Origin: Paguma larvata
Lineage: Eukaryota > Chordata > Mammalia > Carnivora > Viverridae
Direction: 5' to 3'
DNA: 64,000 bases
Assembly (NCBI GenBank): GCA_030068075.1
Contig: CM057835.1
Coordinates: 36,569,715 to 36,633,714 of the forward strand
Below are positions 11,975 to 21,068 of the stretch, one piece after another. Made by a program: the position numbers and the translations under genes. Positions within the stretch are counted from its first letter, which is position 1. Every line of letters starts with the position of its first letter. Below the pieces are notes generated by a model that was given only the letters and a program-made list of their open reading frames with translations, did no database searches and was not told the DNA's origin.

Positions 11975-12440
11975 ATGGACATGACATTATTTATTGAAGC
12001 AAGTAATTAGAAATATTAAACTGCCTAACAGTAGAGGAAAGGTTGAGTTTATCCCCTTACTAAGTCACTAAACCATAAGCAACAAAACCCTTAATATTGA
12101 CGACTGTGTAGCAACATGGAAACTACTGTAATATCCATTGTGAAATATCCAGGCCTCACAATTGAATGGACACTATGACTTTAACTACATAAAACATCAA
12201 CTAAAAGGAGGTCTACTTCTAGGAATTTATCCCACCAATATACTTGCATATTTGCATTAAGATAAGAGTACCAGAATGCTGGTTGTGGCCTTGTTTGTAA
12301 TAATAAAAAATTACAAATCAGTTACTTGGTATTCTACTGGGACTAGGTAAATAAGTTAGGCTACATTCATACATTGAAATAATATGCAGCCATTAAAAAT
12401 AGTGAGACAGCTCTAAATACATACATACATATATAATTTT
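11975..12440 (+). repeat. Old L1/HAL1-type 3' fragments, sense
   Basis: Blocks 'attatttattgaagcaagt', 'ctgcctaacagtagaggaaagg', then 'ttctaggaatttatccc', 'ctgggactaggtaaataag' and 'aatatgcagccattaaaaat' follow the sense L1 ORF2 end in order. The order repeats once, suggesting two overlapping fragments. No ORF survives. Confidence 0.6.
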
Positions 12441-12469
12441 TTTTTAAAAAGAATAGCTCCCCTAATCTT

Positions 12470-12708
12470 TTTTTTAAAACAATTTATTGTCAAATTGGTT
12501 TCCATACAACACCCAGTGCTCATCTCAACAAGTGCCCTCCTCAGTACCCGTCACCCACTCTCCCCTCTCCCATACTCTCCTCAACCCTCAGTTTGTTCTT
12601 AGTATTTAGAAGTCTCTTATATTTTGTCTCCCTCCCTCTCTTGGCTTTTTCCCCCCTCTCCCCCTCCCCCATGGTTTTCTGCTAAGTCTCTCAAAATCCA
12701 CCTATGCG
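12470..12708 (-). mobile_element. Young, 5'-truncated L1 3' end, antisense
   Basis: Poly-T followed by the feline L1 3' UTR in antisense (TTTATTGTCAAATTGGTTTCC, 'acacccagtgctcatct', 'tgtctccctccctctctt'). The duplication AGCTCCCCTAATCTT is exact over 15 bp at 12455-12469 and 12709-12723. About 240 bp were inserted, all non-coding 3' UTR. The exact duplication suggests a relatively recent insertion. Confidence 0.93.
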
Positions 12709-12955
12709 AGCTCCCCTAATCTTCTATTTCCCTCTCATACTGTCACACTGTTAAATTTTTTTTTTTAAATCCAGCATAATTAATGTATGGCGTTATATTA
12801 GTTTCAGGTGTACAGTGTAATGATTGAACAATTCTATTCATTACTCAGTGTTCATCACAAGTGTATTCTTTAATCCCCATCACCTATTGTACCCCTCCCC
12901 TCTCCTACCCCTCCCCTGGTATCCATCTGTTTGTCCTCTTTAGTTAAGAATCTGT

Positions 12956-13110
12956 ACGGTGCCTGAGTGACTCAGTTGGTTAAGCGCCTGACTTTGGCTC
13001 AGGTCATGATCTCACTGTTCCTGAGCTTGAGCCCTGCATCGGTCTCTGTGCTGACAGTTTGGAGCCAGGAGCCTGCTTAAGATTTTGTATCTGTCTCTCT
13101 GCCCCTCCCC

Positions 13111-13168
<58 letters not shown>

Positions 13169-13206
13169 TTCTCCCTCCCTCCCAAATATAAATAAATGTT
13201 TAAAAA
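12956..13206 (+). mobile_element. CAN-SINE, plus strand, with long CT array
   Basis: Head GGTGCCTGAGTGACTCAG, 'gcttgagccctgc' B box, then a pure CT run of about 50 bp (13112-13160) and an AAATAAATG tail. The duplication AAGAATCTGT is at 12946-12955 and 13207-13216. Inserted in the older L1 3' UTR. Confidence 0.93.
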
Positions 13207-13505
13207 AAGAATCTGTTTCTCTTTTTTCCATTGTTTATTTGTTTCTAAAATTCCACATTTGAGTGAAATCATACAGTATTTGTCCTTCTCTGACTTATTT
13301 CACTTAACATTATATTCTCTAGATCCATCCATGTTGTTGGAAATGGCAAGGTATCATTCTTTTCTTATGCTTGACTAATATTCCATTGTGTGTGTGTGTG
13401 TATGCCATTTCCTTATCCATCCATCTATCTATGAATCTGTGTTTTCATATTCTTTGGGCAAATACAGTGGTGGAATTACTGGATCATGTGGTAATTGTAT
13501 TTTTA

Positions 13506-13716
13506 AAAAAATGTTTATTTCTTTATTTTAGACAGAGCATGTGCTCGGGGGAGAAGGAGAGAGGACAGAGAGAGAGAGGGAGAGAGAGAATACTAGGCAG
13601 GCTCTGCGCTGAAGCGCAGAGCCTGGTGCAGGTCTCAAACCCACAAACAGTGAGATCATGACCTGAGCCAAAATCAAGAGTCAGATGCTTGGCCAACTGA
13701 GACACCGAGGCACCCC
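13506..13716 (-). mobile_element. CAN-SINE, minus strand
   Basis: Poly-T side left, GA-rich spacer, 'caggtctcaaacccac', and head ending GAGGCACCCC. The duplication AATTGKATTTTTA lies at about 13493-13505 and 13721-13733. Inserted in the older L1. Confidence 0.9.
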
Positions 13717-13737
13717 TGACAATTGGATTTTTAATTA

Positions 13738-14087
13738 AAAATTTTTTTTATTTATTTATGTAATGTCTACATCCAACGTGGGGCTTGAACTCATGACCCC
13801 GAGATCAAGAATTGCATGCTCTTGGGGCACCTGAGTGGCTCAGTCGGTTAAGCATCCGACTTCAACTCAGGTCATGATCTCACAGTTCGTGGGTTCGAGC
13901 CCCGCATCAGGCTCTGTGCTGACAGCTCAGAGCCTGGAGCCTGCTTCAGATTCTGTGTCTCCCTCTCTCTCTGCCCTTCCCCTGCTAATGCTCTGCTCTG
14001 TCTCTCTCAAAAATGAATAAACATTAAAAAATCATTAAAAAAAAAAAAGAATTGGATGCTCTTCTGACCGACTCAGCCAGGCACCCC
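13738..14087 (-). mobile_element. Older short CAN-SINE, minus strand, split by a younger SINE
   Basis: The left part, 'ttatttatgtaatgtctac' through GTGGGGCTTGAACTC to 'gagatcaag' (13738-13822), resumes at 14051-14087 with 'gactcagccaggcacccc'. The two parts together make a short-form SINE. The interruption is the plus-strand SINE at 13824-14046. Confidence 0.88.
13824..14046 (+). mobile_element. Younger full-length CAN-SINE inside an older SINE
   Basis: Near-consensus head GGGGCACCTGAGTGGCTCAG, A box, B box GGTTCGAGCCCC, CT spacer and AATAAACATTAAAAA tail. The duplication AAGAATTGSATGCTCTT is at 13807-13823 and 14047-14063 with one difference. Confidence 0.95.
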
Positions 14088-14104
14088 TATTTTTGGAGGA
14101 AACT

Positions 14105-14314
14105 TCATACTGTTTTTCTTAGTGGCTGCACCAGTTGTATTCCTACCAACAGTGCAAGAGGGTTCCTTTTTCTCCATATTCTCACTAATACTTGTTTTTT
14201 CTTCTGTTTTTTGAATTTAGCCATTCTGACAGGTGTGAGTGATATCTCATCGTGGTTTTGGTTTGCATTTCCCTGATGAGTGATGTCAAGCATCTTATCA
14301 CGTCTGTTGGCCAT
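14105..14314 (-). pseudogene. ORF2 C-terminal remnant of the older L1
   Basis: A 69-codon open stretch. Its N-terminal part reads like the L1 ORF2 C-terminal region ('NRRDKMLDITHQGNANQNHDE..SLTPVRMAK'). The downstream Cys motif seen in other copies is lost here through frameshift. Not functional. Confidence 0.75.
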
Positions 14315-15353
14315 CTGTATGTCTTTTTTGGAGAAATGTCTTCATGTCTTCTGCCTATTTAAATTGGATTATTTGGGTTTTTTTGGTGTTGAGTTGTGTA
14401 AATTCTTTATTTTTTATTGGTTATGTCATTTGCAAATATCTTCTGCCATTCAGTAGGTTATCTTTTAGTTTTGTTGGTTGTTTCCTTTGCTGTGCAGAAG
14501 CTTTTTAGTTTGATGTGGTCCCAATAGTTTATTTTTGCTTTTGTTTCTCTTGCCTCAGGAGACCTAGCTAGAAAAATGTGGCTATAGGGCCGTTGTCAGA
14601 GAAATTACTGCCTCTGCACTCTTTTAGGATTTTTATGGTTTTAAGTCTCACATTTTGAATTTACTTTTGTGCATGGTATAAGACAGGGGTCCAGTTTCAT
14701 TCTTTTGCATGTAGTTGTCCAGTTTTCCCAACATTGTAGATTGAAGAGACTGTATTTTTTGCATATTCTTGCCTCCTTTGTTGAAGATTATTTGACCATA
14801 TAATCATGGGTTTATTTCTGGGCTCTCTATTTTGTTCTGGTGACTTATATGTCTATTTTTTGCCAGTACCATACTGTTTTGATTACTACAGCTTTGTAGT
14901 ATATCTTGAAATCTAGGATTGTGATACTTCTAGTTTTGTTCTTCTTTTTCAAGATTGCTTGAGCTATTGAGGGTTTTTTGTGGTTGCATATGTTTTAGGA
15001 TTGTTTGTTCTCATTCTGTGAAAAAGGCTGTTGGTACTTTGATAGGAATTGCATTGACTCTGTAGATTGCTTTGGGTAATGTGGACATTTTGACAATATT
15101 TTTTAAATCCATGAGCATGGAATGTCTTTCCATTTCTTTGTGTCATCTTCCAATTTCTTTCATCATTGTTTTATAGTTTTCAGAGTACAGGTGTTTCCCC
15201 CCATAGTTAAGTTTATTTCTAGGTATTACTATTTTTGATGCAGTTGTAAATGGGAATGTTTTCTTTATGTCTTTTTCTGCTGCTTCATTACTAGCATATA
15301 GAAATGCAACGGATTTCTGTATATTGTTTTTGTATCCTGTGACATTACTGATT

Positions 15354-15593
15354 TTATTTAGCAGTTCTAGTAGTTTCTTGTGAGGAGTCTTTAGGGTTTT
15401 CTATATATAGTATCATGTCATCTGCAAAGAGTGAAAGTTTGACTTCTTCCTTCCTAATTTGGATGCCTTTTATTCCTTTTTCTTGTCTGATTGTTGTGGG
15501 TAGGACTTTCAGCACTATGTTGAATAAAAGTGGTGAGAGAAGACATCCTTGTCTTGTTCCTGATCTTAGGGGTAAAGCTTTCAGGTTTTTCAC
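15354..15593 (-). pseudogene. Reverse-transcriptase fragment of the older L1 ORF2
   Basis: A 79-codon stretch with the conserved block [18 protein letters not shown] (residues about 11-28) and the catalytic FADD motif in [15 protein letters not shown] (residues about 52-66). It is cut at both ends by stops or frameshifts. In an intact ORF2 this would be the finger/palm core that copies L1 RNA at the nicked target. Here it is a relic. Confidence 0.85.
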
Positions 15594-16312
15594 TGTTGTG
15601 TGTTATGTTAGCTGTGGGTTTTTCATATATGGCCTTTATTATGTTGAGGTATATTCCTCTAAACCTACTTAGTTGAGGGTTTTTATCATGAGAGGATGTT
15701 GTACCTTGTCAAATGTTTTTTCCTGCATCTATTCAAATGATCACATGGTTTTTAACCTTTATCTTGTTGATGTTATGTATCATCTTGATTGATTTATTGA
15801 ATCATTGATATTATTGAAATATTGAACCACCCTTGCATTCTGGGAATAAATCCACTTGTTCATGGTGAATGCTTTTTTTTAATGTGTTGTAGGCTTTGGT
15901 TCTCTAATATTTTTTTGAGGATTTCTCATCTGTGTTCACCAGAGATTGATTAGCATGTAGTTCTCTTTTGTTTGTAGTGTCTTTATCTAGTTTTAGTATC
16001 AGGGTAATGCTTGCCCTGTACAGTGAATTTGAAAGCTTTACTTCCTCCTCTATTTTTTGGAATAGTTTGAGGAAAATAGATATTAACTCTTTTAATGTTT
16101 GGTAGAATTCAGCTGTGAAGCTGCCGTCTGGTCCTGGACTTTTGTTTGCTGGGAGTTTTTTGTTTTTTGTTTTTAATATATTTTAATGTCAAATTGGCTT
16201 CCATTCAACACCCAGTGCTCATCACAACAAGGGCCCTCCTCAATGCCCATCGCCCATTTTCCCCTCTTCCCCACCCCCCCTCCACCGTCAGTTTGTTCTC
16301 TGTATTTAAGAG

Positions 16313-16376
16313 AACAGAGAGTACAGGTCTTTCCCCCCATAGTTAAGTTTACAGGTACTCTGTACCTGTATTTGTA
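16313..16376. other. 64-bp filler inside L1 3' UTR, partly copied from the neighbouring L1
   Basis: Comparison with the 12470-12708 copy shows the 3' UTR should run from '..atttaagag' straight to 'tctcttgtgg'. The extra bases include 16321-16351, which match 15184-15214 with one difference, including the unusual run TTTCCCCCCATAG. They also contain an inverted repeat, ACAGGTACTCTGTACCTGT (16351-16369). Confidence 0.75.
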
Positions 16377-16454
16377 TCTCTTGTGGTTTTCTTCCCTCCC
16401 TCTCTGTAACTATTTTTCCCCCTTCCCTTCCTCCACAGACTTCTGTTAAGTTTT

Positions 16455-16907
16455 TCAAGATCCACACATGAGTGAAAACATATGATATCTGTCCTTTTCT
16501 GACTGACTTATTTCACTTAGCAAAATACCTTCCAGTTCCATCCATGTTGCTGCAAATGGCATGATTTGCCAAGTAATATTCCACTGTATATATATATACC
16601 ACATCTTATTTATCCATTCATCAGTTGATGGACATTTGGGATCTTTCCATAATTTGGCTGTTGTTGAAAGAACCGCTGTAAACATTGGGGTACATGTGCC
16701 CCTATGCATCAGCACTCCTGTATCCCTTGGGTAAATTCCTAGTAGTGCTATTCCTGGGTCATAGGGTAGTTCTATTTTTAATTTTTTAAGAAACCTCCAC
16801 ACTGCTTTCCACAGCTGTTGCATCAGTTTGTATTCCCACCAGCAGTGTAAGAGGGTTCCCGTTTCTCCACATCCTCGCCAGCATCTATAGTTTTCTGATT
16901 TGTTCAT
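16455..16907 (-). pseudogene. L1 ORF2 C-terminal domain (young nested L1)
   Basis: A 150-codon open stretch covering the ORF2 C-terminal region. It starts at a Cys-rich motif, [17 protein letters not shown], near residues 9-25. The last Cys of the usual C-x3-C-x7-H-x4-C pattern is Tyr here. It continues through [18 protein letters not shown] and ends near the typical L1 C-terminus after SEISQSEKDRYHMF. In active elements this region is needed for retrotransposition. Here ORF2 is fragmented and the element lacks its 5' half. Confidence 0.88.
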
Positions 16908-17311
16908 TTTAGCTTCTCTGATTGGTGTCAGGTGGTTTTCTCAGTGTGACTTTGATTTGTATTTCCCTGATGATGAGTGACATTGAGATTCTTTGCATGT
17001 GTTTGTTGGCCATCTGGATGTCTTCTTTGGAAAAATGTCTATTCATGTCTTCTGTCCATTTCTTCACTGAGTTATTTGTTTTTCATGTGTTAAGTTTGGT
17101 CAATTCTTGATAGATTTTGGATATTAGCCCTTTATCTGGTATGTCATTTGCAAATATCTTCTCCCACTCCATTGGTTGCCTTTTAGTTTTGTTGATTGTT
17201 TCCCTTGCAGTGCAGAAGCTTTTTATCTTGATGAGGTCCCTATAGTTCATTTTTGCTTTTAATTCCCTTGCCTTTGGAGATGTGTCAAGTAAGAAATTGC
17301 TGCGACTGAGG

Positions 17312-17692
17312 TCAAAAAGGTTTTTTCCTGTTTTCTCCTCTAGGGTTTTTGGTGGTTTCCTGTCTCACCTTCAGGTCCTTCCTCCATTTTGAGTTTATTT
17401 TTGTGTATGGTGTAAGAAAGTGGTCTAGTTTCATTCTTCTGCATGTTGCTGCCCAGTTCTCCCAGTACCATTTGCTAAAGAGACTGTCTTTTTTCCATTG
17501 GATACTCTTTCCTGCTTTGTCAAAGATTAGGTAGCCATAGATTTGTGGGTCCAATTCTGGGTTCTCTATTCTATTCCCTTGGTCTCTGTGTCTGTTTTTG
17601 TGCCAATACCCTACTGTCTTGACGATTAGAGCTTTGTAGTAGAGGTTAAAATCTGGGATTGTGATGGATCCCGCTTTGGTTTTCTTCTTCAA
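17312..17692 (-). pseudogene. L1 ORF2 connector-region fragment (young nested L1)
   Basis: A 126-codon stretch between RT and the C-terminal domain of L1 ORF2: '[19 protein letters not shown]', 'HLDQ'-like '[19 protein letters not shown]', '[18 protein letters not shown]' and '[20 protein letters not shown]'. Same orientation and element as the neighbouring ORF2 pieces, with frame changes separating them. Confidence 0.85.
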
Positions 17693-17875
17693 TATTACTT
17701 TGCCTATTCAAGGTCTTTTGTGGTTCCATGCAAATTTTAGGATTGTTTGTTCTAGCTTTGAGAAGAATGCCGGTGCAATTTTGATGGGGATTACATTGAA
17801 TGTGTAGATTGTTTTGGGTAGTATTGCCATTTTAACAATATTTATTCTTCCAATCCATGAGCATGGAATGTTTTT

Positions 17876-18081
17876 CTATTTCTTTGTGTCTTCTTCAGTT
17901 TCCTTCATAAGCTTTCTATAGTTTTCAGCATACAGATCTTTTACATCTTTGGTTAGGTTTATTCCTAGGTATTTTATGGTTCTTGATTCAATTGTAAATG
18001 GTATCAGTTTCTTTAATTTTCTCTCTGTTGCTTCATTATTGGTGTATAAAAATGCGACTGATTTCTGTACATTGATTTTGT
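17876..18081 (-). pseudogene. L1 ORF2 segment just after RT (young nested L1)
   Basis: Encodes [18 protein letters not shown] at the start, then '[19 protein letters not shown]' and '[11 protein letters not shown]'. The open frame runs upstream into the tiny L1 insertion at 18082-18147, so its apparent N-terminus is foreign sequence. Confidence 0.85.
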
Positions 18082-18147
18082 TTTTTTTTGTTTTTTTTTT
18101 ATAATAGTTTATTTTCAAATTGGTTTACATATAACACCTTGTGTTCA
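18082..18147 (-). mobile_element. Extremely short L1 3'-end insertion
   Basis: About 20 T residues, then roughly 45 bp matching the antisense L1 3' terminus ('agtttattttcaaattgg', 'tacatataacacc'). The duplication TGTACATTGATTTTGT is exact over 16 bp at 18066-18081 and 18148-18163. This has the structure of a complete retrotransposition event that copied only the last few dozen bases of L1. Confidence 0.9.
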
Positions 18148-18848
18148 TGTACATTGATTTTGTACCCTGCGACTTTGCTGAATTCCTGTATCAGTTCTAG
18201 GAGTCTTTTGGTGGAATCTTTCAGGTTTTCTATGTCGAGTATCATGTCGTCTGCGAAAAGTGAAAGTTTGACTTCTTCTATGCCAATTTTGATGCCTTTT
18301 ATTTCATTTTGTTGTCTGATTGCTGATGCTAGAACTTCCAACACTATGTTAAACAACAGTGTTGAGAGTGGACATCCCTGTCGTGTTCCTGATCTCGGGA
18401 AAGCTCTCAGTTTTTCCCCATTGAAGATGATATTAGTTGTGGGCTTTTCATAAATGGATTTTATGATGTTTAAGTATGTTCCTTCTATACCAACTTTCTT
18501 GAGGGTTTTTATTAAGAAGGGATGTTGTATTTTGTCAAATGCTTTCTCTGCATCTATTGACAGGATCATATGGTTCCTATCCTTTCTTCTATTAATGTGA
18601 TGTATCACATTGATTGATTTGTGAATAATGAGCCAGCCCTGCAGCCCAGGAATGAATACCACTTGATCCTGGTGAATAATTCTTTTTATATGCTGTTGAA
18701 TTTGATTTGCTAGTATCTTGTTGAGAATTTTTGCATCCATGTTCATCAGGGATATTGGCCTGTAGTTCTTTTTTGTTGGGTCTCTGTCTGGTTTGGGAAT
18801 CAATGTAATGCTGGCTTCATAGAATGAGTCCGGAGGGTTTCCTTTCAT
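18148..18848 (-). pseudogene. L1 reverse-transcriptase domain (young nested L1)
   Basis: The largest intact RT piece of this element, about 230 codons, in frame from [19 protein letters not shown] near the N-terminal side, through [71 protein letters not shown] and [15 protein letters not shown] (catalytic DD). The usual G in 'DQVGFIPG' is V here. Upstream endonuclease sequence is missing through 5' truncation. The C-terminal side runs into the tiny L1 insertion. Confidence 0.9.
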
Positions 18849-19200
18849 TTCTGTTTTTTTGGAACAGCTTGCAAAGGATAGGCATTAACTCTGCTTTAAA
18901 TGTCTGGTAGAATTCCCCAGGGAAGCTATCTGGTCCAGGACTCTTATTTGTTGGGAGTTTTTTGATTACTGATTCAATTTCATTGCTGGTAATTGGTTTG
19001 TTCTTATTTTCTATTTCTTCCTGATTGTGATTCAGAAGTTATAGGTTTCTAGGATTTTATTCATTTCTTCTAGCTTGTCCAATTTGTTGGCATATAATTT
19101 CTCATAATATTCTCCTACAATCCTTTGTATTTCTGAGGTGCTGATTTTTTTTCTTTTTCTTTTTCTTTTTTTACTCTTTCGTTTCTGATTTTGTTTATAT

Positions 19201-19201
<1 letters not shown>

Positions 19202-19249
<48 letters not shown>

Positions 19250-19258
19250 TGAGTGTCT
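19202..19258. repeat. (GT)n microsatellite in the older L1
   Basis: About 22 GT units with a TATGTG interruption near 19241, followed by GTGAGTGTC. Confidence 0.93.
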
Positions 19259-19716
19259 GGCTAATAGTTCATTAATTCTGTTGATCTTTTAAAGAACCAG
19301 CTCCTGGTTTCATTGATCTGTTCTATTGTTTTGTTTGTTTTTTAATTTCTCTTTTGTTTATGTCTGCTCTAATCCTTCTGATTACCTTCCTTCTATTGTT
19401 TTTTTTTTTTTTCTAGATCCTTTTGTATAAGAGTAGGTTGTTTATTTGAGATATTTCACTTCTTGAGGTAGACCTGTATTGCTATAAACTTCCTTCTTAG
19501 AAGAGCTTTTGCTGCATCCTAAAGATTTTGGATCATTGTGTTTTCATTTTCATTTGTCTCCATGTATTTTCGGATTTCCTGTTTGATTTCTTTATTAACC
19601 CATTCATCATTTAGTAGCATGTTATTTAACTTTTGTGCATTTGTGCCCTTTCCAGATTTTTTCTTGTGTTTGATATTTATTATTATTTTTATTTTTTATT
19701 TTTTTGATATTTAGTT

Positions 19717-19920
19717 TCATTGCATTGTAATCAGAAAAGATGCATGGTATGACTTTGATCTTTTTGAATTTGTTGAGACTTGTTTTTGGCCTAATATGCA
19801 ATATATTCTGGAGAATGTTCCATGTGCACTTGAAGGGAATGTGTATTCTGCTGTATTAGGATGAAATGTTGTGAATATTTCTGTTAAATGTATCTGGTCC
19901 AATGTGTCATTCAAAGCCAC
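19717..19920 (-). pseudogene. L1 endonuclease-domain fragment (older L1 ORF2)
   Basis: Begins ALNDTLDQIHLTEIFTTFHP and continues to SSAHGTFSRIYCILG, which corresponds to the end of the L1 endonuclease domain. The usual S-K-I-D-H catalytic block is mutated (SRIYCI), so activity would be lost even without the truncations. Confidence 0.82.
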
Positions 19921-20007
19921 TGTTACCTTGTTGATTTTTCTGTTTGGATGATCTGTCCGTTGATATAAATGGGATGTTCAAATATTCTATTATTGTTGTA
20001 TTACTAT

Positions 20008-20491
20008 TAATTACTTCCTTTATAAGGAAGTATAGTATACTAAGTATAGTTATAGTATAGTATGGTATATTAACTAGTATAGTTACTGTATGCTATAGGA
20101 TGGTATCAGGAAGTATAGTATATTAACTACATAGTATAGAATAGTATATTAACTATAGTTATACTATAGTATAGTTATACTATAGTATAGTTATACTATA
20201 CTATACTATAGTTAAACTATTATAGTTATACTATAATTATACTACTATATTAACTATACTACTATATTAACTCTAGTTAATACTATAGTATAACCATAGT
20301 ATACTATACTATAGTATATTAACTAGTATAGTTACTATATACTACTATATTAACTATAGTTAATACTGTAGTATAACTATAGTATACTATAGTATAGTAT
20401 ATTAACTAGTATAGTTACTATATACTATAGTTTAGTATAGTATAAGGAAGTATAGTATACTAACTATAGTTATAGTATAGTATAGTATATT
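20008..20491. repeat. TATAG/TATAC-type AT-rich tandem array with self-complementary units
   Basis: About 480 bp built from TATAGT, TATACTA, TTAACTATAG and AGTATATTAACTAG words, within the older L1 endonuclease region. A 48-bp segment starting AAGGAAGTATAGTATACTAA occurs at both ends (20024-20071 and 20444-20491) with two differences. A partial third copy lies near 20110. Normal L1 sequence resumes after it with 'tattttatgtatttggg'. Confidence 0.92.
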
Positions 20492-20774
20492 GGTTTTTAA
20501 CTATTTTATGTATTTGGGTGCTCCAACTTTGGGTCAGCTCTCTCTGCCTCCTGGATCTGAATTTCTGTTTCCTTCCCCAGGTTCAGGAAGTTGTCAGCTA
20601 TTATTCTTCAAATAAATTGTCTGCTCCCTTTTCTCTTTTACTCTTCCAGGATCCCTATAATGGGAACATGGTTGTACTTGATGGTGTCACTAAGTTCTCT
20701 TAATCTATTCTCATTATTTATTAATTTTTTTCTTCTGTTCAGCTTTATTGCTTTCCATTACTATGTCCTCTAGG

Positions 20775-21068
20775 TCACTGATTTTCTTTTTCTTCTGCTT
20801 CTTCTAGTCTACTATTTATTCCATCTAGCGTATTTTTAATTTCAGGTATTGAGTTCTTCATCCGATTGGTTAAGGTTTCTGTCTCTTTGTTGAGGGTCTC
20901 ACTGATGTCCTTCACTCTTTTCTCAAGTCCAGTGAGTATCTTTATGACCATTCCTTTAAATTCTCCATCAGGCATTTTACTTATATCCATTTCATTTAGC
21001 TCTTTCACTGTGGATTTGTCCTGTTCTTTAATTTGGGCATATTCCTCTGTCTCCTCATTTTGTCTCAC
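20775..21068 (-). pseudogene. ORF1 coiled-coil fragment (older L1)
   Basis: A 97-codon stretch of charged, heptad-like sequence: KSTVKELNEMDISKMPDGE, KILTGLEKRVKDISETLNKE and NSIPEIKNTLDGINSRLEEA. This matches the N-terminal coiled coil of L1 ORF1p, the RNA-binding trimer. The RNA-recognition and C-terminal parts are not readable here. Confidence 0.85.

Larger units (their letters stand above)
16163..18946 (-). mobile_element. Younger 5'-truncated L1 nested in the older L1, antisense
   Basis: It starts with interrupted poly-T and the L1 3' UTR (TGTCAAATTGGCTTCC at about 16189), then the ORF2 C-terminus, middle and reverse transcriptase. It stops within the RT region near 18946. TTTGYTGGGAGTTTTTTG is present at both edges (16145-16162 and 18947-18964, one difference). 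The 5' edge lies at the same ORF2 position as the insertion site in the host L1, so the duplication may be partly homology. A 64-bp filler (16313-16376) interrupts its 3' UTR and a tiny second L1 (18082-18147) interrupts ORF2. Reading frames are broken. Confidence 0.8.

Noticed and set aside
12000..12200. Possible mitochondrial insertion
   Set aside because: The words that looked mitochondrial fit degraded L1-type 3' sequence better. No mitochondrial gene order seen.
13004..13272. ORFs rich in RE/ER or SL repeats on both strands
   Set aside because: They are translations of the CT-rich spacer of a CAN-SINE.
20008..20491. CRISPR-like array
   Set aside because: Repeats are short AT words without uniform spacers, and the host is a mammal.
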